DNA of 64,000 nucleotides from Malus domestica (lineage: Eukaryota > Streptophyta > Magnoliopsida > Rosales > Rosaceae). The notes beneath the pieces were generated by a model. It ran no database searches and was not told where the DNA came from. It saw only the letters and a program-made list of their open reading frames with translations. The DNA is taken from the NCBI RefSeq assembly GCF_042453785.1, contig NC_091677.1, positions 5,365,501 to 5,429,500 of the forward strand. Direction: 5' to 3'. How positions within the stretch are numbered: position 1 is the first letter of the stretch; each line of letters opens with the position of its first letter. Both the position numbers and the translations under genes were made by a program. Positions 1 to 14,100 of the stretch are shown here, one piece after another.

Positions 1-2638
1 TATCCACCACCATTGTTGGTGCTGGGATCATGGCTTTGCCTGCCACCATGAAGGTGTTGGGCCTTGTCCTAGGGATCTCCATGATCATTTTCATGGCGTT
101 CTTGACCGAGGCCTCGATCGAATTGATACTTAGGTTCAGCAGGGCAGGGAAGTCTGCTTCTTATGGAGGTCTCATGGGAGATGCCTTTGGAAAATATGGA
201 AAGATTTTGTTGCAGGTGTCGGTTTTAGTCAACAATCTCGGTGTGCTCATTGTCTACATGATTATCATTGGTATGACTATAACTCTCTATACAGTATCGA
301 ATTGTTTTTACGAATTGTTGCAAATTTGTCACTTTGGTATCTCTAGTAAGGATTTTGTTTGGTCTAGTTTGTCATACGGAATGCTATGTTAAAGGTCTTG
401 ATTTGTCTAACATTCTTTGTGCTGCCTGTGTGAAGGTGATGTGCTTTCTGGAACGTCTTCGAGTGGGGTTCACCACGCTGGTGTACTTGAAGGATGGTTT
501 GGAGTACACTGGTGGACTTCTCGATTCATTGTTCTTCTTGTCACGACACTTGGCATATTTGCTCCATTGGCATGCTTTAAGCGAATCGGTTAGTCTGAAT
601 TTTTAGTACTTTTGTTTGGTGCACTGCTATTAGTTTCATTTCCATGTGATTAGTAGAGTTTGTGATTTGAATTGCAGCCTGATGGCCTCATTTGATTTGT
701 TTACTATTATACAAAGTTGGGAGGATCAGCATACAAATTTGATATGTTAATTAATATTACATTATAGTTAATGAGTTTTTCCACTGATTTGGTAAGGTAA
801 ACGTTGCTTGGCATATTTTTAACATGCCTTCCCATACATATTTATGATATTCGTTATCTTAAACCTGTTTAAGAATAATTGTGTAACTTTTCTATCAAAC
901 TGTTGGTGTAGCGGTGATTTTATTAATAAGTTTTCCAGCTTTTTGTTGAATTTGAGCCTGTTATTTGTTGAAAAGTTATTCATTTTTCTAACTGGAAAGG
1001 AATGTCGCGGTGATGTTAATAGCCCTGTCATGGTTGCAGATTCATTGAGCTTCACATCTGCCCTATCAGTTGGACTAGCAGTTGTATTTCTTGTTATTAC
1101 CGTTGGAATTACGGTTGTCAAGTTGATCAATGGAAGCATTGCAATGCCCAGATTGCTACCTGATGTTATTGATGTCTCATCATTCTTCAGTCTCTTCACC
1201 GTAGTCCCCGTTGTTGTCACTGCATACATCTGTCACTACAATGGTATGAAAAATGTTTGCTTATACAGAGTTCATTTTACTGGAACCTGGACCCTGTTCC
1301 TTCTATAAGAATAAGGAATTTTAGGTGGATTAGTATAATTGTGTTCTGCAGTTCCTTTCCTTTTTTTTTTTTTTTTTTGGTGAAGGTTCCTTTCCTTTCC
1401 TTTATTTCAGTAAACTGAGTTATCATTTACAAAAATAAAAGTGATTCAAACTTGACATTTTGCAGATTTTACACACTAACAAGTTTACTGAAGAGAACTT
1501 TTATTAGCACTCTAAAAATCTCAATTTACACTCTTCATAAGTGTATTTTTCTTTCTAAGTATAGGAAGTTTGGAATGCAAAATGAATATTGGAGTGCCAA
1601 TAACAATTCCCTTACTGAAAATATGCAAGACTTTGGGAAACTGTAGAAAACGGGGACCAATATTTCATATGGGAGATCTGATATTTGATATACTTTTCAC
1701 CTTTTTCTGCAGTCCACAGCATCCACAACGAGCTTGAAGACTCTACACAGATAAGAGGGGTTGTGCAAACCTCACTTGCTTTATGTTCATCTGTTTACAT
1801 AATGACAAGCCTTTTTGGGTTCCTCCTATTTGGGGACGGAACTCTTGACGATGTGCTTGCCAACTTCGACACGAACCTTGGCATTCCTTACAGTTCTGTG
1901 CTCAACGATGCTGTGCGTGTCAGCTATGCTGCTCACCTTATGCTTGTATTTCCCATTGTCTTCTTTCCATTGCGGCTCAACTTGGACGGCCTTCTCTTTC
2001 CCTCTGCAAGGCCAATGGTTTTGGATAACATGAGATTTGCACTAGTCACCATTGGGCTCATAAGTATTATCTTCTTGGGTGCAAACTTCATACCCAGCAT
2101 CTGGGATGCTTTCCAGTTCACTGGAGCAACTGCTGCCGTTTGCCTCGGGTTCATTTTCCCTGCTGCAATTACTCTCAAGTGAGTTTCCAACTTGATCACA
2201 AGAACTATCTATTAGTTCAGGTTTCTATTTTATTTTTTCCAATTGCTATAGTATGTGGAGAATAGTAGTTTGCAGAGAAAGATAACAGTCATCCTACCAC
2301 TTAAGGTTGCCACATCTCGCGGATTTGATGCGTGTTCTGCCATTTTATCTAAAAAACATGAAAGAATAGGAATATTAATTACCGAGTTCTGTCCGTGTTA
2401 TTAGCTTTACAGTGGCTATTTCATTTTTGTGAATAAACTTGGAATCAATACTCGTCTCTTTCTCCTTTGAATAACATTCAGTTTTGTCTTTCGATATTTC
2501 AGGGATCGACACAACATAGCAACCAAGAAGGACAAGATCTTGAGCGTTTTCATGATTGTCCTTGCTGTGTTCTCAAACGCGGTGGCCATATACAGTGATG
2601 CGTATGCCTTGTTCAAGAACACATCAAAACGCGAATGA
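1..2638 (+). CDS. AVT6-type vacuolar amino acid transporter, 5'-truncated by window edge
   Basis: Five exons can be joined in frame: 1-270 (reading from base 3), 436-588, 1040-1243, 1713-2178 and 2503-2638 (TGA stop). All introns are GT-AG. The translation starts inside the first membrane segment (STTIVGAGIMALPATMKVLG), so the true start and first exon lie upstream of the window. It then shows repeated hydrophobic segments and family stretches such as DVLSGTSSSGVHHAGVLEGW, PRLLPDV, AYICHYN, IHNELEDSTQIR, FGFLLFGDGTLDDVLANFDT and GANFIPSIWDAFQFTGATAA. These match the AVT6 group (SLC38-like, amino acid/auxin permease superfamily), whose Arabidopsis members move amino acids across the tonoplast. 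The C-terminal exon supplies the last membrane helix and ends in KNTSKRE. Intron 3 carries a small MITE. The subfamily call is firm; substrate and membrane are inferred from the family. Confidence 0.93.
1500..1604. mobile_element. Small MITE with TTATTAGCACTC-type ends inside AVT6 intron 3
   Basis: The left end reads TTATTAGCACTC and the right end GGAGTGCCAATAAC, which are near inverted complements. Related copies lie at about 47480-47590 and 56697-56803. It sits wholly inside an intron, so it should be spliced out. Class (Tourist or similar) is not determined. Confidence 0.6.
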
Positions 2639-3510
2639 TACTCAGAGCTCCTCATGATTTTAGTGAAGACATCAACAGGCTGAATCCGAAGTGTGGGAAG
2701 ACCAGGGTTTTCTGAGAGGGTTCAGTTGAAAATAAGGGAAGATTCTGCACATGTTAGTTTGCTTAGTGCAGGAAGTGGGCAATGCAGTTCATTGCCTTCC
2801 ACACTTGTGTATTACATTGTTCTTGATATTGAACTCTTTCTTTTGTATTAGAACGAAGTGAGCTGTGAGAAATGCAAATTTGTATTTTCAGTTTGAGTAC
2901 AACTTAAAAAGTGGTCCTTGAAAATACGTGTAGGATACGTGAAAGGTATATGTATTATTTAGAATTGTATAAAAATCATGTGTTAAACATGAAAAGTACA
3001 TGCATATGTGTATAATAAGTGTGTGGTACGTTAAAGTTTGAAAAAAAAAAAACATACAATTGAAAGAATCAATGAGACGTTTATGGTAACTACAGTGTTT
3101 TAAACATATGTATGTGCAGGTATAATATGTGTATCGTACACGAATTTACTAGCTTGCTTAATTGGTTCACCTGGGGGGTTCAAAAAAATTTAAGCAGGTC
3201 AAATGTTAGTGAATTTTCTCTAGTGCATATTTAAATTACACATCTAAATAAGAATCGTTAGGTTCTGTGTAAGTTAAATGATTTAACAGCTCTTATTTAA
3301 ATGTGTAAAAAACTTGAAATATGACTAAGAAGCAATTAGATTATGACAAGTGAATATATATGAGGAGTTTTTCTCCAATTGAGTTTTGAAAAAAAAAAAA
3401 ATTTATTCTAAAAAAATTATACTTCTCGAGATGCTTTCTCTAACTTACTATTCTAAAAAAGCTAACCTTCGTGTTCTCATATTTGTCTTCCTATTTTGGA
3501 CTTAGTAGGG
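2639..3510. other. AVT6 3' UTR and AT-rich spacer
   Basis: The first ~250 bases after the stop are probably the transporter 3' UTR, with AT-rich and GT-rich stretches that could hold the polyadenylation site. Beyond ~2900 I see AT-rich, non-coding DNA with short A runs and no recognisable gene or element. Confidence 0.5.
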
Positions 3511-3660
3511 CTGTAAATGAGTTGAGCCAAACCGAATATCATCCTGCTCAAGTTTGGTTTGTTTATTTTTATTTTTTTTGAGCTCGAGCTAAGTTTGGCT
3601 TGATTGTTATGCGAGCAAGCTTAAAAAATTCAAACCCGATACCGAACTCGAACTGTTTTA
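3510..3660. repeat. Degraded dispersed repeat end (GGGCTGTAAATGAG type)
   Basis: The stretch beginning AGGGCTGTAAATGAGTTGAG and continuing through GAGCTCGAGCTAAG and GCGAGCAAGC resembles the ends of a very common plant DNA-transposon-derived repeat that is rich in GAGC/GCTC words. No coding capacity and no clean boundaries are visible. Confidence 0.35.
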
Positions 3661-3761
3661 AACTGTTTCTTTTAATAATGAGTTAGGTTCGATTTTGTAA
3701 AAACTTGTGCACTATGATGATAGACTTTATGCATAAGAGTTGTAAATTTTTAAAGAAAATC

Positions 3762-3912
3762 TAATGAAAATAGCTTGAAAACGTTGAGTTTTAACGATAA
3801 GGACAAATTAAAGGGTAAAGTGAATAGTATCATGATTGACTTTTTATTGTAAAAATATGATTTTTCGTTAAAGTGAACAGTACTATGAGCTTTTCGTTAA
3901 AGTTCCCTATTT
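3762..3912 (-). mobile_element. MITE with TTTAACGAWAAG ends
   Basis: One end reads GAGTTTTAACGATAAGGAC and the other, reverse-complemented, GGGAACTTTAACGAAAAGC. Between them are GTGAATAGTATCATGATTG and GTGAACAGTACTATGAGC, which are internal diverged repeats. I recognise this arrangement as an abundant short repeat in apple-type genomes. About 150 bp, non-coding. Confidence 0.55.
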
Positions 3913-4312
3913 TTAATAGTGTTATCTAGCAAAAACTAACATTTTAAATAAATCACCATGTTATAAATAAGAAAAAGTTAGAGAGATAACCTTTACTAGG
4001 GACAGGAGAGAAGCGGGTGCAAGATATCACACTTTTTAGTTTCGTAACTATAATACAAAAGATTGCAAGAAAAAGAGGGAGGAAGGGATACTGATATTAT
4101 TGCTTTCACTTCTTTTCTTTTCTGTGTATTGTAATCACACACGGAGTACTCTTTATATAGAGCCACATCCGTGACAAACCAAAAAAGTGAAATGATTGCT
4201 CATTTTGAAAACTTCACATAACAGCAAATTACTATGACATTTTTGAAAACTTCACATAATAACAAATACACTATTGTGAGCATTTATTCCCACAATTTTA
4301 CAACACCATACA

Positions 4313-4456
4313 ATTTATGGCAATATCTTACTTGTAAAAAGTTGTGAAATAAATATTAGCACTTGGAATAGTGAACAATTTGAAATTTATGGCAATATAT
4401 TACTTGTAAAAAGTTGTGAAGCAGTTATTAGCACTTGGAATAGTGAACAATTTGAC
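4313..4456. repeat. Two tandem 72-bp units
   Basis: Unit 1 (4313-4384) and unit 2 (4385-4456) both begin ATTTATGGCAATAT and end TAGTGAACAATTTGA, differing at only a few positions. Just upstream (about 4202-4260) a shorter segment containing TTTTGAAAACTTCACATAA is also present twice. Non-coding, local tandem duplication. Confidence 0.85.
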
Positions 4457-5157
4457 AATTAAATTTTGGTTTAGGTTTTGTATGGTTTTAGGTTTTTTTT
4501 AGCGGCAATTTGAAGTCCATTCCCGTTGATTGATTTGAATCCCATAGACATAAGAAACCCTATTAAGCGTCCTTTGCAACTTTTTTTCTTTTTTTTCTTT
4601 TCAAAAGTCAATTTAGTTAATTAGATGGACTTGGGGCACTAAATAAGGTGGAGATTCATCTCGTTTATAGGATCATCCCCGAGAGTGTGATCAACATTGT
4701 CCAATGTCAAAATCTCAGTTGCTTCTCGATCAATATGCATGTAAATTGTAAGTTAGATTTGCTTGATTTACAGGTGGCCAAGATTAAATTCAAGGGACTT
4801 GACATTTGAGATGGAGGGCAGCAACGCAAACAAATAAAATTGGCAAAAGCGTGCATGTAAAATATCCTTGACAGAAAAGGCCTCTACAAGGCGTTTTACT
4901 GTGCAAAGTATTACACTATTAGTTTCCCAAACCACTACCCTATTTACAAAATTCCCATGCACCGGCGCATCATCATGTATGCAAAACTTTCTCAAATGCC
5001 CCGCGCGCATCATCCACTAATATACATCAAATATATTAACTCCTAAGGGAATCGAATAGACGGTTGAACCTCTACAATGTGGGGAGGGGCTACCCCCTAC
5101 TGTATAACGATGCCATTGAAAAACAAAAGAAATAGAAGAAAACATACAGCTTGTAAG
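4457..5157. other. Spacer and 3' UTR of the FURRY-like gene
   Basis: The part next to 5158 is expected to be 3' UTR of the leftward gene. Small open frames here lack any recognisable protein similarity. No structural RNA or element boundary was identified. Confidence 0.4.
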
Positions 5158-8100
5158 TTAGGGGTTCCCAATGCTGGTCACAAAAGGTACCAGCCTTCTG
5201 TAATCTCTTCTCTTCCCCAGCGCACAGCTGGCAAGAACCCGCCCCAGCATGAGCCTTGTGTTTTGCAAAGCCACTTCTCTAGGTGAGATTCCGGACTCCG
5301 TTGCACTCCCGTGCGCTGGCGTTGAACCTGTTGTAAATGGAGATGTCATACCATACTGTAGGGGCCCGCTGCGAGCCTTAAATGAGGTCTGAGGAGCTAG
5401 CATTTTGTCATCACCACCACCAATCCCGTTCTCAAACGTCCCAGGTTCGTGAGGATGAGAACCTGGCACTGAGCTGCAGCTTTGCAGAAGAGCTTCTAGG
5501 ACACTCAGTGCCTCCCAGCACAGTGTGCTCTCTACCAATTGGGACACAATTGCATACATGTGTGGACTTTGGGCAGCATCCATGGGAGTATGCTGGAGCA
5601 ATGCCTTGAGCATGAGCAGTATCACACGCTGATACTCAACTGGCCCTTTCTCCAGTAATCGTAACAAGTGCCCAAAAGCCAAAGCTGAGTGCTTTGGGAA
5701 CCACGCATTGCATAAGAGTGGCGAGACACAAGCAAGGAGGTTGTTGATGCTTTTGATCTCACCACGAGAGTAAATCATAAATACAGTAGCCAATTCATCT
5801 AATGATTTTGCTCTACACCAAATAGAGATGTTGGCCGCAACAGAGCAAGCTTTCTGGAACTGCTGTTGCAGCGGTGACGCAGGCCCCAACACCGGATCCT
5901 TGCTAAGCTGCAAGCAGAGCCAGGGAAGTAGGCCTGTGATGTGCATCAAGAGTCTTGTCTCAGCACCTCCAAATATAGAATCACATGAATGCACCGTGAT
6001 CCGTGAGAGAACTTCAATTGAAACACCATGACTAACTGTTGACATGAGTCCTTTAAGAACAAGAGGTTGCACACCTTCAAATGTCGGCAGATTTCCACCA
6101 GATGGAGGCTGCTCATAGCCACTCCTGGTTTCCATTCGCTGGAAGTCCCTAATGTCATTATTGGTATCCAACTCATCCCGAGGCATGCTCGAAAGGAGCA
6201 CATTTTCTGTTGTTCTGTCTCGGAACGATAGACGGTCAATCACACGTGAGAATAGTTCAAGCACTTGACAGTAGACGTGAACAAAATCTGTGTGCATCAT
6301 AGCTACACACCCCCAAAAGAGTTGGGGGTAAAGTATCACCTTTTCTGGTTCCATGTTCTCCACCATCACTTGCAATGTCAACAGGATTTCCATAATGAAT
6401 CCTAAAACAGGAGGTACTGGATTTCCTAGGCACCTTTGAAGGCACCGAAGGAGCAACACACACATATCGCTTGTGACACTAGGCCGCAATGCACGGTAAA
6501 TCTGATGTGAGCGGCAGGCTAGGTGTCTCGATGTGCACTCCATGGCCCATTTCAGTGCCTCAGCTCCCCAGGTCTCACGAAGATCTCCTTGGAAGAAGAT
6601 AGCATCCACCATGCTCTGAACTAGAGCAGACAACAACGCTGCACTTGGAAGCTCAGATCTCACGACCGTGGGGTCCTCATTTTCCCACATCATGCTTCCT
6701 CGCTTTGACTGGACATACTTGATCAGGCTCACAACCTGCTGCTTGTTCTCTCCATCACTATTTTCAACCTCATACAGTTCCAAGTGCCGTCCTGCAAGAG
6801 AGTATAGAAGATTAACGAGCAGATGTTGGCAGTGTTCCAGCACAATGTCTTCCGAACTATCCATCGAAACAAATGTAACATGAAAGAGAAGGGGCAAGTG
6901 CTCGCGAAAATCTTCATCATTTTCATATGCAATTTCTGCGAGTAGGATCAATGCTATATCTGCATGTGTCAGTGAATGTTGTTGATGGCCCTGCAAGGCC
7001 GACTGAAGTTCTTTTGCACTAATCCCATGCATGGAAACCCCAGAGTGCAACCCGTCTTCACCCGAGTTTGGAGTATCAATAAGATAGTCTCCACTGTCCC
7101 GAGAAACATGGCGACTCCGCAAGCTTCCAGTTGAACTTCTGACCCCCATTAAAGGCCCCGACATATTAACCAGTGCTGGAAGGAGCTGACCTGAACGGCC
7201 CGCATTTGCAGGAACAATGTTCAACTCAGGAGGCATTGGACCTATTGGGCCAGAGACACTTCGGCCTGTCACACCTGCTGTTCGCCAGCTGAGGCTCCCA
7301 CTTGCATTCCTTAATGGACCATCAAAGGAGCCCCGGACAAGTAATGGTGACATGTGTGGCTGGATGTCCACCAGTGACGGAATTTGGGGAACTGCAGGCC
7401 CTTGAGAGAATTCTAGCACAAAATTTCCATTAGCATCAATCTTATTTGCAATTGGCCCAATTGGATCTATGCTATCCTCCAGCATGCGCTGAGCTAACTG
7501 GTAAACCAGGTGGTCAATTGTTCGCTGAGGACATACCCGTGCTAAGTATAAACTTACTCGCTTTGCAACAGAGAAATATGTAGCAAAAGCACCACTTATT
7601 TCTGCAGATGCATTTGAATCACAGTCCTCTATCCCTTTTGTGATCAAGAAATCTAAAACAGGACTAATGTTCCTGGGTTTGCTAGCAATTGTACTCCAAA
7701 GTTTCTCAATTTCATCAGGAAAGTGGTCACCATGCCGCCATGTCACGTAGTAAAGACTTTTTAGTAATCTTTCACTCCAACCCGAGTCCTTAAGTTTCCA
7801 GAAATTTAAGTTCTCAATCCAAGGAGCCATGCATGTTAAGACCTGATGCTGTGCAATTATATCAACAGCATCAAGTTGCCTCTGCATAATCTCCTCGCAT
7901 AGAAGCTGACTCAACTCAGGATGATCTTTGGCAAGTTTACATGAGAGCTTGTATTGAAACTGTTGGTAGGAATCAGGAAGGTTACCCACAACAGCAGCCC
8001 GATAATTCACTGAGCTCTCAATGCCATCCTCAGCCCACTCACGAACAGAAAGTGTCTCAAGCATCTGAAGGGCATCATCACGGATTTGTCTTGATGGATC

Positions 8101-11100
8101 TACAACCTTATAGAGAATTAGACTCAAAAGTCTCTGGATTTCACATTTTGGTATCTCTTGGCGCATGTAGACCTCAGCCAGCACACTGAAGTATCCATCA
8201 GCTATAGCAGCATCAGAGTAATAGCACTGCAACAAAGTATCAAATATGTTCTAACTTTTAAATAAAAATGAAATCCCTTAATTTTGAGATGTAAGTTCCC
8301 AACAAAACAGTGAATATAAAGAATACCAACCTAGCAATATAGTAAAGATGCAACTGAAGACCAGAGAGAATGCATGTGAATTTTTCTAGGAAAAAAAGGA
8401 AGAGAATTGACTTTGACATTTTATTCCAACCGACTTGCAAAGCACTAGGTAGATTCTCAGTACTTGAAAATACCAAGTTACTTCTATGGAAGTCAGAATT
8501 ACCTTGTTGATTGTCAAGGAATCATCTGTAAATATGATGAATTTACTAGTGAATTAACAGTCCATCAATTATCATATGTAGTATGCGGCAAAGTGAATCA
8601 AATTACAGGATCCTCAAGTGGCAAGGAGGGCGAAGATTCTAATAGGAGCTATAGCCCCAACAGACTCAATCTAGCATAGGCTAATCAGCCTCAGGGCTGG
8701 AATAAATTCTACATAACATATAGTAGGGGCACTGTGCCTCTGGCTCTTTTTATTTAAAAAATAAATAAAATCTAATGATAAAGGAACAGAATAGGCAAAG
8801 GAGACATGAGTACCTGATCAATACAAGCAGGAAACAGGTCCAAATTTGTTTGTAATAGATTCTTCAAAGCCAGTTTTGCTAAAGAAACACGATGATGACC
8901 ACCCCTATGCCTATCACGACCACCAGTCCCACGACCTCCTTCTCCATTGTACTTCGAATATGATGGAGTTCTTGGGTCAGCTGGTGAGTACCCAAATGGA
9001 GCCCTTGGTGCTGGCTCAATGAACAAACTGTTGATCCAAGATATAACACGGCCACTCATCTTCCTTGCATTATCATCAAAGCAAGGCCCGTATAAGAGTG
9101 AAGCCATAGCATTCATGGAGGCCCACTGGATGGCCTCCACCTGTTCACTAAGTTCTTTATCAAATGATATTTTGTCCACAGAATCTTTTGACCGGGCATT
9201 CTGAGAAGACTTATAACGTTCCACCTCACGTCGATAATCACTAACACCTTCTTGGCCCCAGGTACTGCCTGTGTCATCACACCAGGAGAGAAGAAGATCA
9301 AACAGTCGCTTTCTAGTTCTGACATCAAATTTCTCTGATTTTGACTCAACAAATTCGGGGGCTAGTGATCTTAGAACAGAAGCAAGTGCAAAGCGGAGAG
9401 GCTGCATATCTTGGAAGTTTTCAGCAGGTGCTGTCAATATCTGTCTGGTTGTTTCATCAATGAACTTCAGATAGTGGAGACGGAAAACTGGCTTACGGGC
9501 CAGCATGCCAGGCCATACATTCTCAGCAACAGTACGAAATATATTTGCAATATGGATACGAAGCTCCTCCCGGCGAGATTTTTGACTCTGTATATCATGT
9601 TTAGTCAGATACACTGATAACCAATATCTAACTAATGAAGCACTTTAACAGTTGAAGCAAAAAATAAAGGATATTCAAATAGTTCTTAAGCCTTTACATA
9701 TAATCAGTTTAACAAAACATTTTGCTAATATAAAACAACTCAAAACTGAAAGCTATACAAACTAGAAATCAATTTAAAAGTAGGTACAAAGATCAACTGC
9801 TGTCAATGTAATTAATACAAATCTCCTTTGTCATAAAGTGCTGCACAAAATTATAACATCATCAATTTGTAGAGAGCATGGGATAGTAAATATTTTCATT
9901 TGATGAAATAAAGGGAGTTGGATTAATATTTATAAAAGGGAAATAATCATTTGTTCCTAAAACACCCGAGTAGAATACCAAAACGTATAGACCACACAAA
10001 TGATGGGCATGCTAGCCACTTTTGATGTTGGCAGCATGAATTTTTCCCCTTATGTAAAGTATAGCAAATCGATACTTTCTAGTACCAAACATATTCAGTA
10101 CATTGAAAATGTCAAAATGCTGAGTCTTCAAATGATAGCCTTGAATAAAAGAAATTTGAGGAGTTTATACAGCACCTTCCACTTTGGCTTTGCCTCTGTC
10201 TCTGAGGAAACCTCATCAATGAAAGATGCAAGCTCAGTAAACATGATTTCACATCCTTCCAAATGCGAGCGGCCAAGAGTCATTGTTGCTGCATGCTAAA
10301 TTAGAAAGGACGAAATTTAGTCTACCCAGTTGAAGAGAATCAACAAGCATGGAATAATTAATCAATGAAAAGGAATATGTTTTCTAATTAAAGAAACCCT
10401 TACAGATGCAAAAGACCTGAAACTAGTAGTAACATAACAATAGGATCCAATTCTACGGGCATTAGAACTGGATCCCCACCACAAATATGTTGTAATCACA
10501 AGAAAAAGAAAGTAAGGACAAGGTACACTAGACATGACAATTTGTAACCACAAAAAATCTTCTTGTATCCATGATTCCATATATCCATTTATATAATAAA
10601 ATACTGAAATTAAACAAACATCTAGCAAGTACTTACTATATGTGCCTCAGATCCAGATTTTAGAGACGGAAAAATTAGATGGTAAAGATCTTTGGTTGCA
10701 ACTATACTACCAGCTTCTCTATTATTTGGTGGACATGAACATACGAACATTGCATACATGAGCCACTGCTCCAGTTTGCTGTCTGAATCTTGTGACTGAT
10801 GAGCCTTCCCACCCAACTCAACAGGTGTGACATGAGCCAGACGTTGCATTACCTCTGCCCTGCAAATTTAGATTGTGTTACGACAAGATCATGGAATTTC
10901 AATCGTGAAATTCGGGTTGACCAGAAAATCCTGATCATTATAAAGTGTTTCAAAGATGCACAAGATAACTAAACATAAACGGGAATATACTTACTTTGCT
11001 TCATGGACAGATCTTGGGCAAAGTTCCGCAGCGTATTTGACAAGCTCACTAAGACAACGAGCCCACCTGTTCTTATCAGGGCTCTCAAATATTATAGACT

Positions 11101-14100
11101 GAAGTGTCACGTCAGGAGGGATTGCATCAGATTCTCGTCTCAAATCAAATGGACGCCCAGAATCCCAATAGCAGCTCTGGACGATGTCATCCTGAAACAT
11201 TAGAAAAAGATTCATAAATGAAATTCAATAAGATGTACATTTGCAACATTGCAACTCAAATCGAAAACGGGACAGGGGGAACAAAAGAAGATAAGGTTAA
11301 AGATAGGAAGATAACTCACCCCATGCTCTTCCAAGACATCAATTATAAATATTGGTTCAGGTTCATATTTCAGACTATGATCAGGCTGCGCGGATATTGT
11401 AAGGTACCGTATATCATTCCTTAAAGCACGTACACACCGCAATAACTCCAGTGCAGTATGTCTAATCTGGCTGTCAACAGAACTAAGGAAGATAAGACCA
11501 ACTGCATCTATCTCTGATGCACGAAACTCAATCAACTCTCCTGCTATATGGAAAGAAGGTTTCTTAAATCCATCATTTCGCCCTACGCGCTTTGTGTCTT
11601 GAGAATCACATTCCAGTCTATCATCAATTAAACATGCTCTCCAAAAACGCATGAGTTCCAACAAACGGCCTAATGATGTTTGAATTAGAAGTGGGAATTC
11701 ATCAGGAAGTCGTAGGACGAAGTTCGCCATCCCTCTCATCACTGCAAAGCGACGATGGGGAAGGTATCTCACAATCCGGTTCAGTACCTGCACAGCTTCC
11801 TCGCGAACACCAGGATCAATGCTTATCCCATGTTGAGGTATTATTTCAGTGATTTTATCACTCCGTCCAACCTCTTCTATTAGATACGGTATGCATTTCA
11901 GCACAGAACGGAAGAGATATCCTTGAGACTTTTCCTTGGTTGCAGAATCTGGAAAGCATAAAGTTTATTTAGCGTTGTCATTACAGCAACGTAAGCATAA
12001 AGTTAAGCAGCATGCGCAGATAATTGGGTTATACTTTAGCTAATTATTCTGTAACTGCAACAAAAACATTTAGTATCTTAGCAAAATGAGATTGGCGGGC
12101 AGGAATTTTCAGAAAAAGCCTGCACAACAATAAAACTACTGGTTGGCCTAGTAAGGTAGAGAACTCAATGGTTTACTGTGTGCAGTGACATGTAGGGAGA
12201 GTGAAGGAGTCAACTGCGTATGACAAGCTCACTAAGACAGTGATCCCATCACAACATGGATTATAAACAACATACAGAAACTGACAACATGAAAATTAAT
12301 TAGCATATCAAAGCAAAAATGAAAAGAGAAACCTACTATATTATATATATATATACAAATTTTGATTCCTTCAATATTGTCTGTGCATAGTATTAGTAAA
12401 TAAAATACCTATGGTGGTCCTTGAAGACGTCAGAAGAGCCTGACTATAGGTTCTATGGCAAGACCTCAAAATTGACTCAATTGCAGCCTTCACTTTTGGA
12501 ATATAATGGCCAATATCATGACCTGTTGATGTAAGAAGACTTCAATGAGGATCAGTTGAAAACTTCAGCTACTAGAATATGGTTACAAGTATATGACTGA
12601 ACCTTTGAATATGTCCAAGCCAACATGCGGACTTGAAGGTGACATTACAATGGCGAGCAAAGCACGGAGACCAATAACCTTTGCTTCACTAGGACTATCT
12701 TGTTTCAGCAGTTCCAGTATCATATGGTTCATGGCAAAATCAAGGTTATGTTCTGCTATAGTCACACAGAACTCCACAAGTTTATCATGTTGGACATCCT
12801 GAGTAAGCATTCCTTTCTTCAGAACCGTTAACAGTTGTGAGGTAACACTGTCCAAGTAATCCCATGTACGATTATGCGACTGGCCTAATGCATGGACGCT
12901 CAAGTAAAACCTCAAAACTCGATGAAGACAGTCCAAGGCCATGAAACGATGGGTCTTGTCCTGAATGAATAAACTACATAATGTCATACAACTTATGCAT
13001 GAAATGGAAAACTACAAGGATATGGCTCCCACCTTTCAACATATGAACATGCTAAGAAAACATGATTGGACCTGGACAATACAACCAACTAACCAAATAT
13101 ACGCTTTATTGTCCCCTACACCATTTGTTTCTTGAACTTACTCTAAGAAGCTTGTAGAGTTGATCCATGTGAGGGCTTAAGTTGTGGATGAAAAACGTAT
13201 CATCGCCAAGACAGAGAAGAAGAGTTACCAAAGGGTAACCAACCTGACAAAAATTGTTTACATGAAATTAAAATGAAAACCACAAACATGCAAGGGGAGG
13301 ATGTAATAGACAGCACTAGCTTGACAGAAAATGCATATTTAACAATAATGGCAAAGGGGAAAAAGAGTAACAATTGACCTGACCCCATAACTGGAAATAA
13401 AAACATCAAACACCAGCCACACCATCTAACAGCAATCATTTAAGCCAAACTTCATCAGAAAAACTACAGCTACAAAAAATGGAGGACCCTTTCAGAGGAA
13501 TACTTGTAATTCGAGAATATAATCAAGTGAAACTCCTAATACCAAAGCATGCCTCTGTAAAAGTGGCACATGAACTTGTCATGCACAAACTGCCCCAGTA
13601 CGGCGACAAGTACTTCAGCTTAAAAGATGAGATATTCATAATACAATTCCAGGACTACCATGACAGTCTGTATAAAGAAATAAACTTTTAATCGCTGTAT
13701 AAGGCATCAAATTCTTTTTCTGTTTCATTTTTGGATTGTATCCCGAAATCAAATGGAAGCAACAGTAAAGTGCAAAGGGGTTACCTTCTCCATGATAAGT
13801 GAAAGTACTATGTATATTATTTTGCACATTTTCGATATTGGAAAACCCAAATCAGAATCAGATAAGAAATATGTAAAAGAGAGGGGTCAACTTACAGCAA
13901 TATGTTTGCTTTGTTTTTCCATCCAATGGATAAGTTGTCCTCTTATCCGCCCAACAGCTTCATGCCAGAGTGTAAGTGCAGGATCTACACCTAAAGGTGG
14001 CCACTGGCTTTTTCCACCATCTGCCAAAGGTGCTAGGATATTTGAAAGCATATTGCATAGAGCATGATGGAGCTCACTTTTGCGTTTATGTGGTGCACGA

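Noticed and set aside
819-1308. Overlapping open frames on both strands around AVT6 exon 3
   Set aside because: They run through introns and only the segment 1040-1243 on plus continues the transporter.
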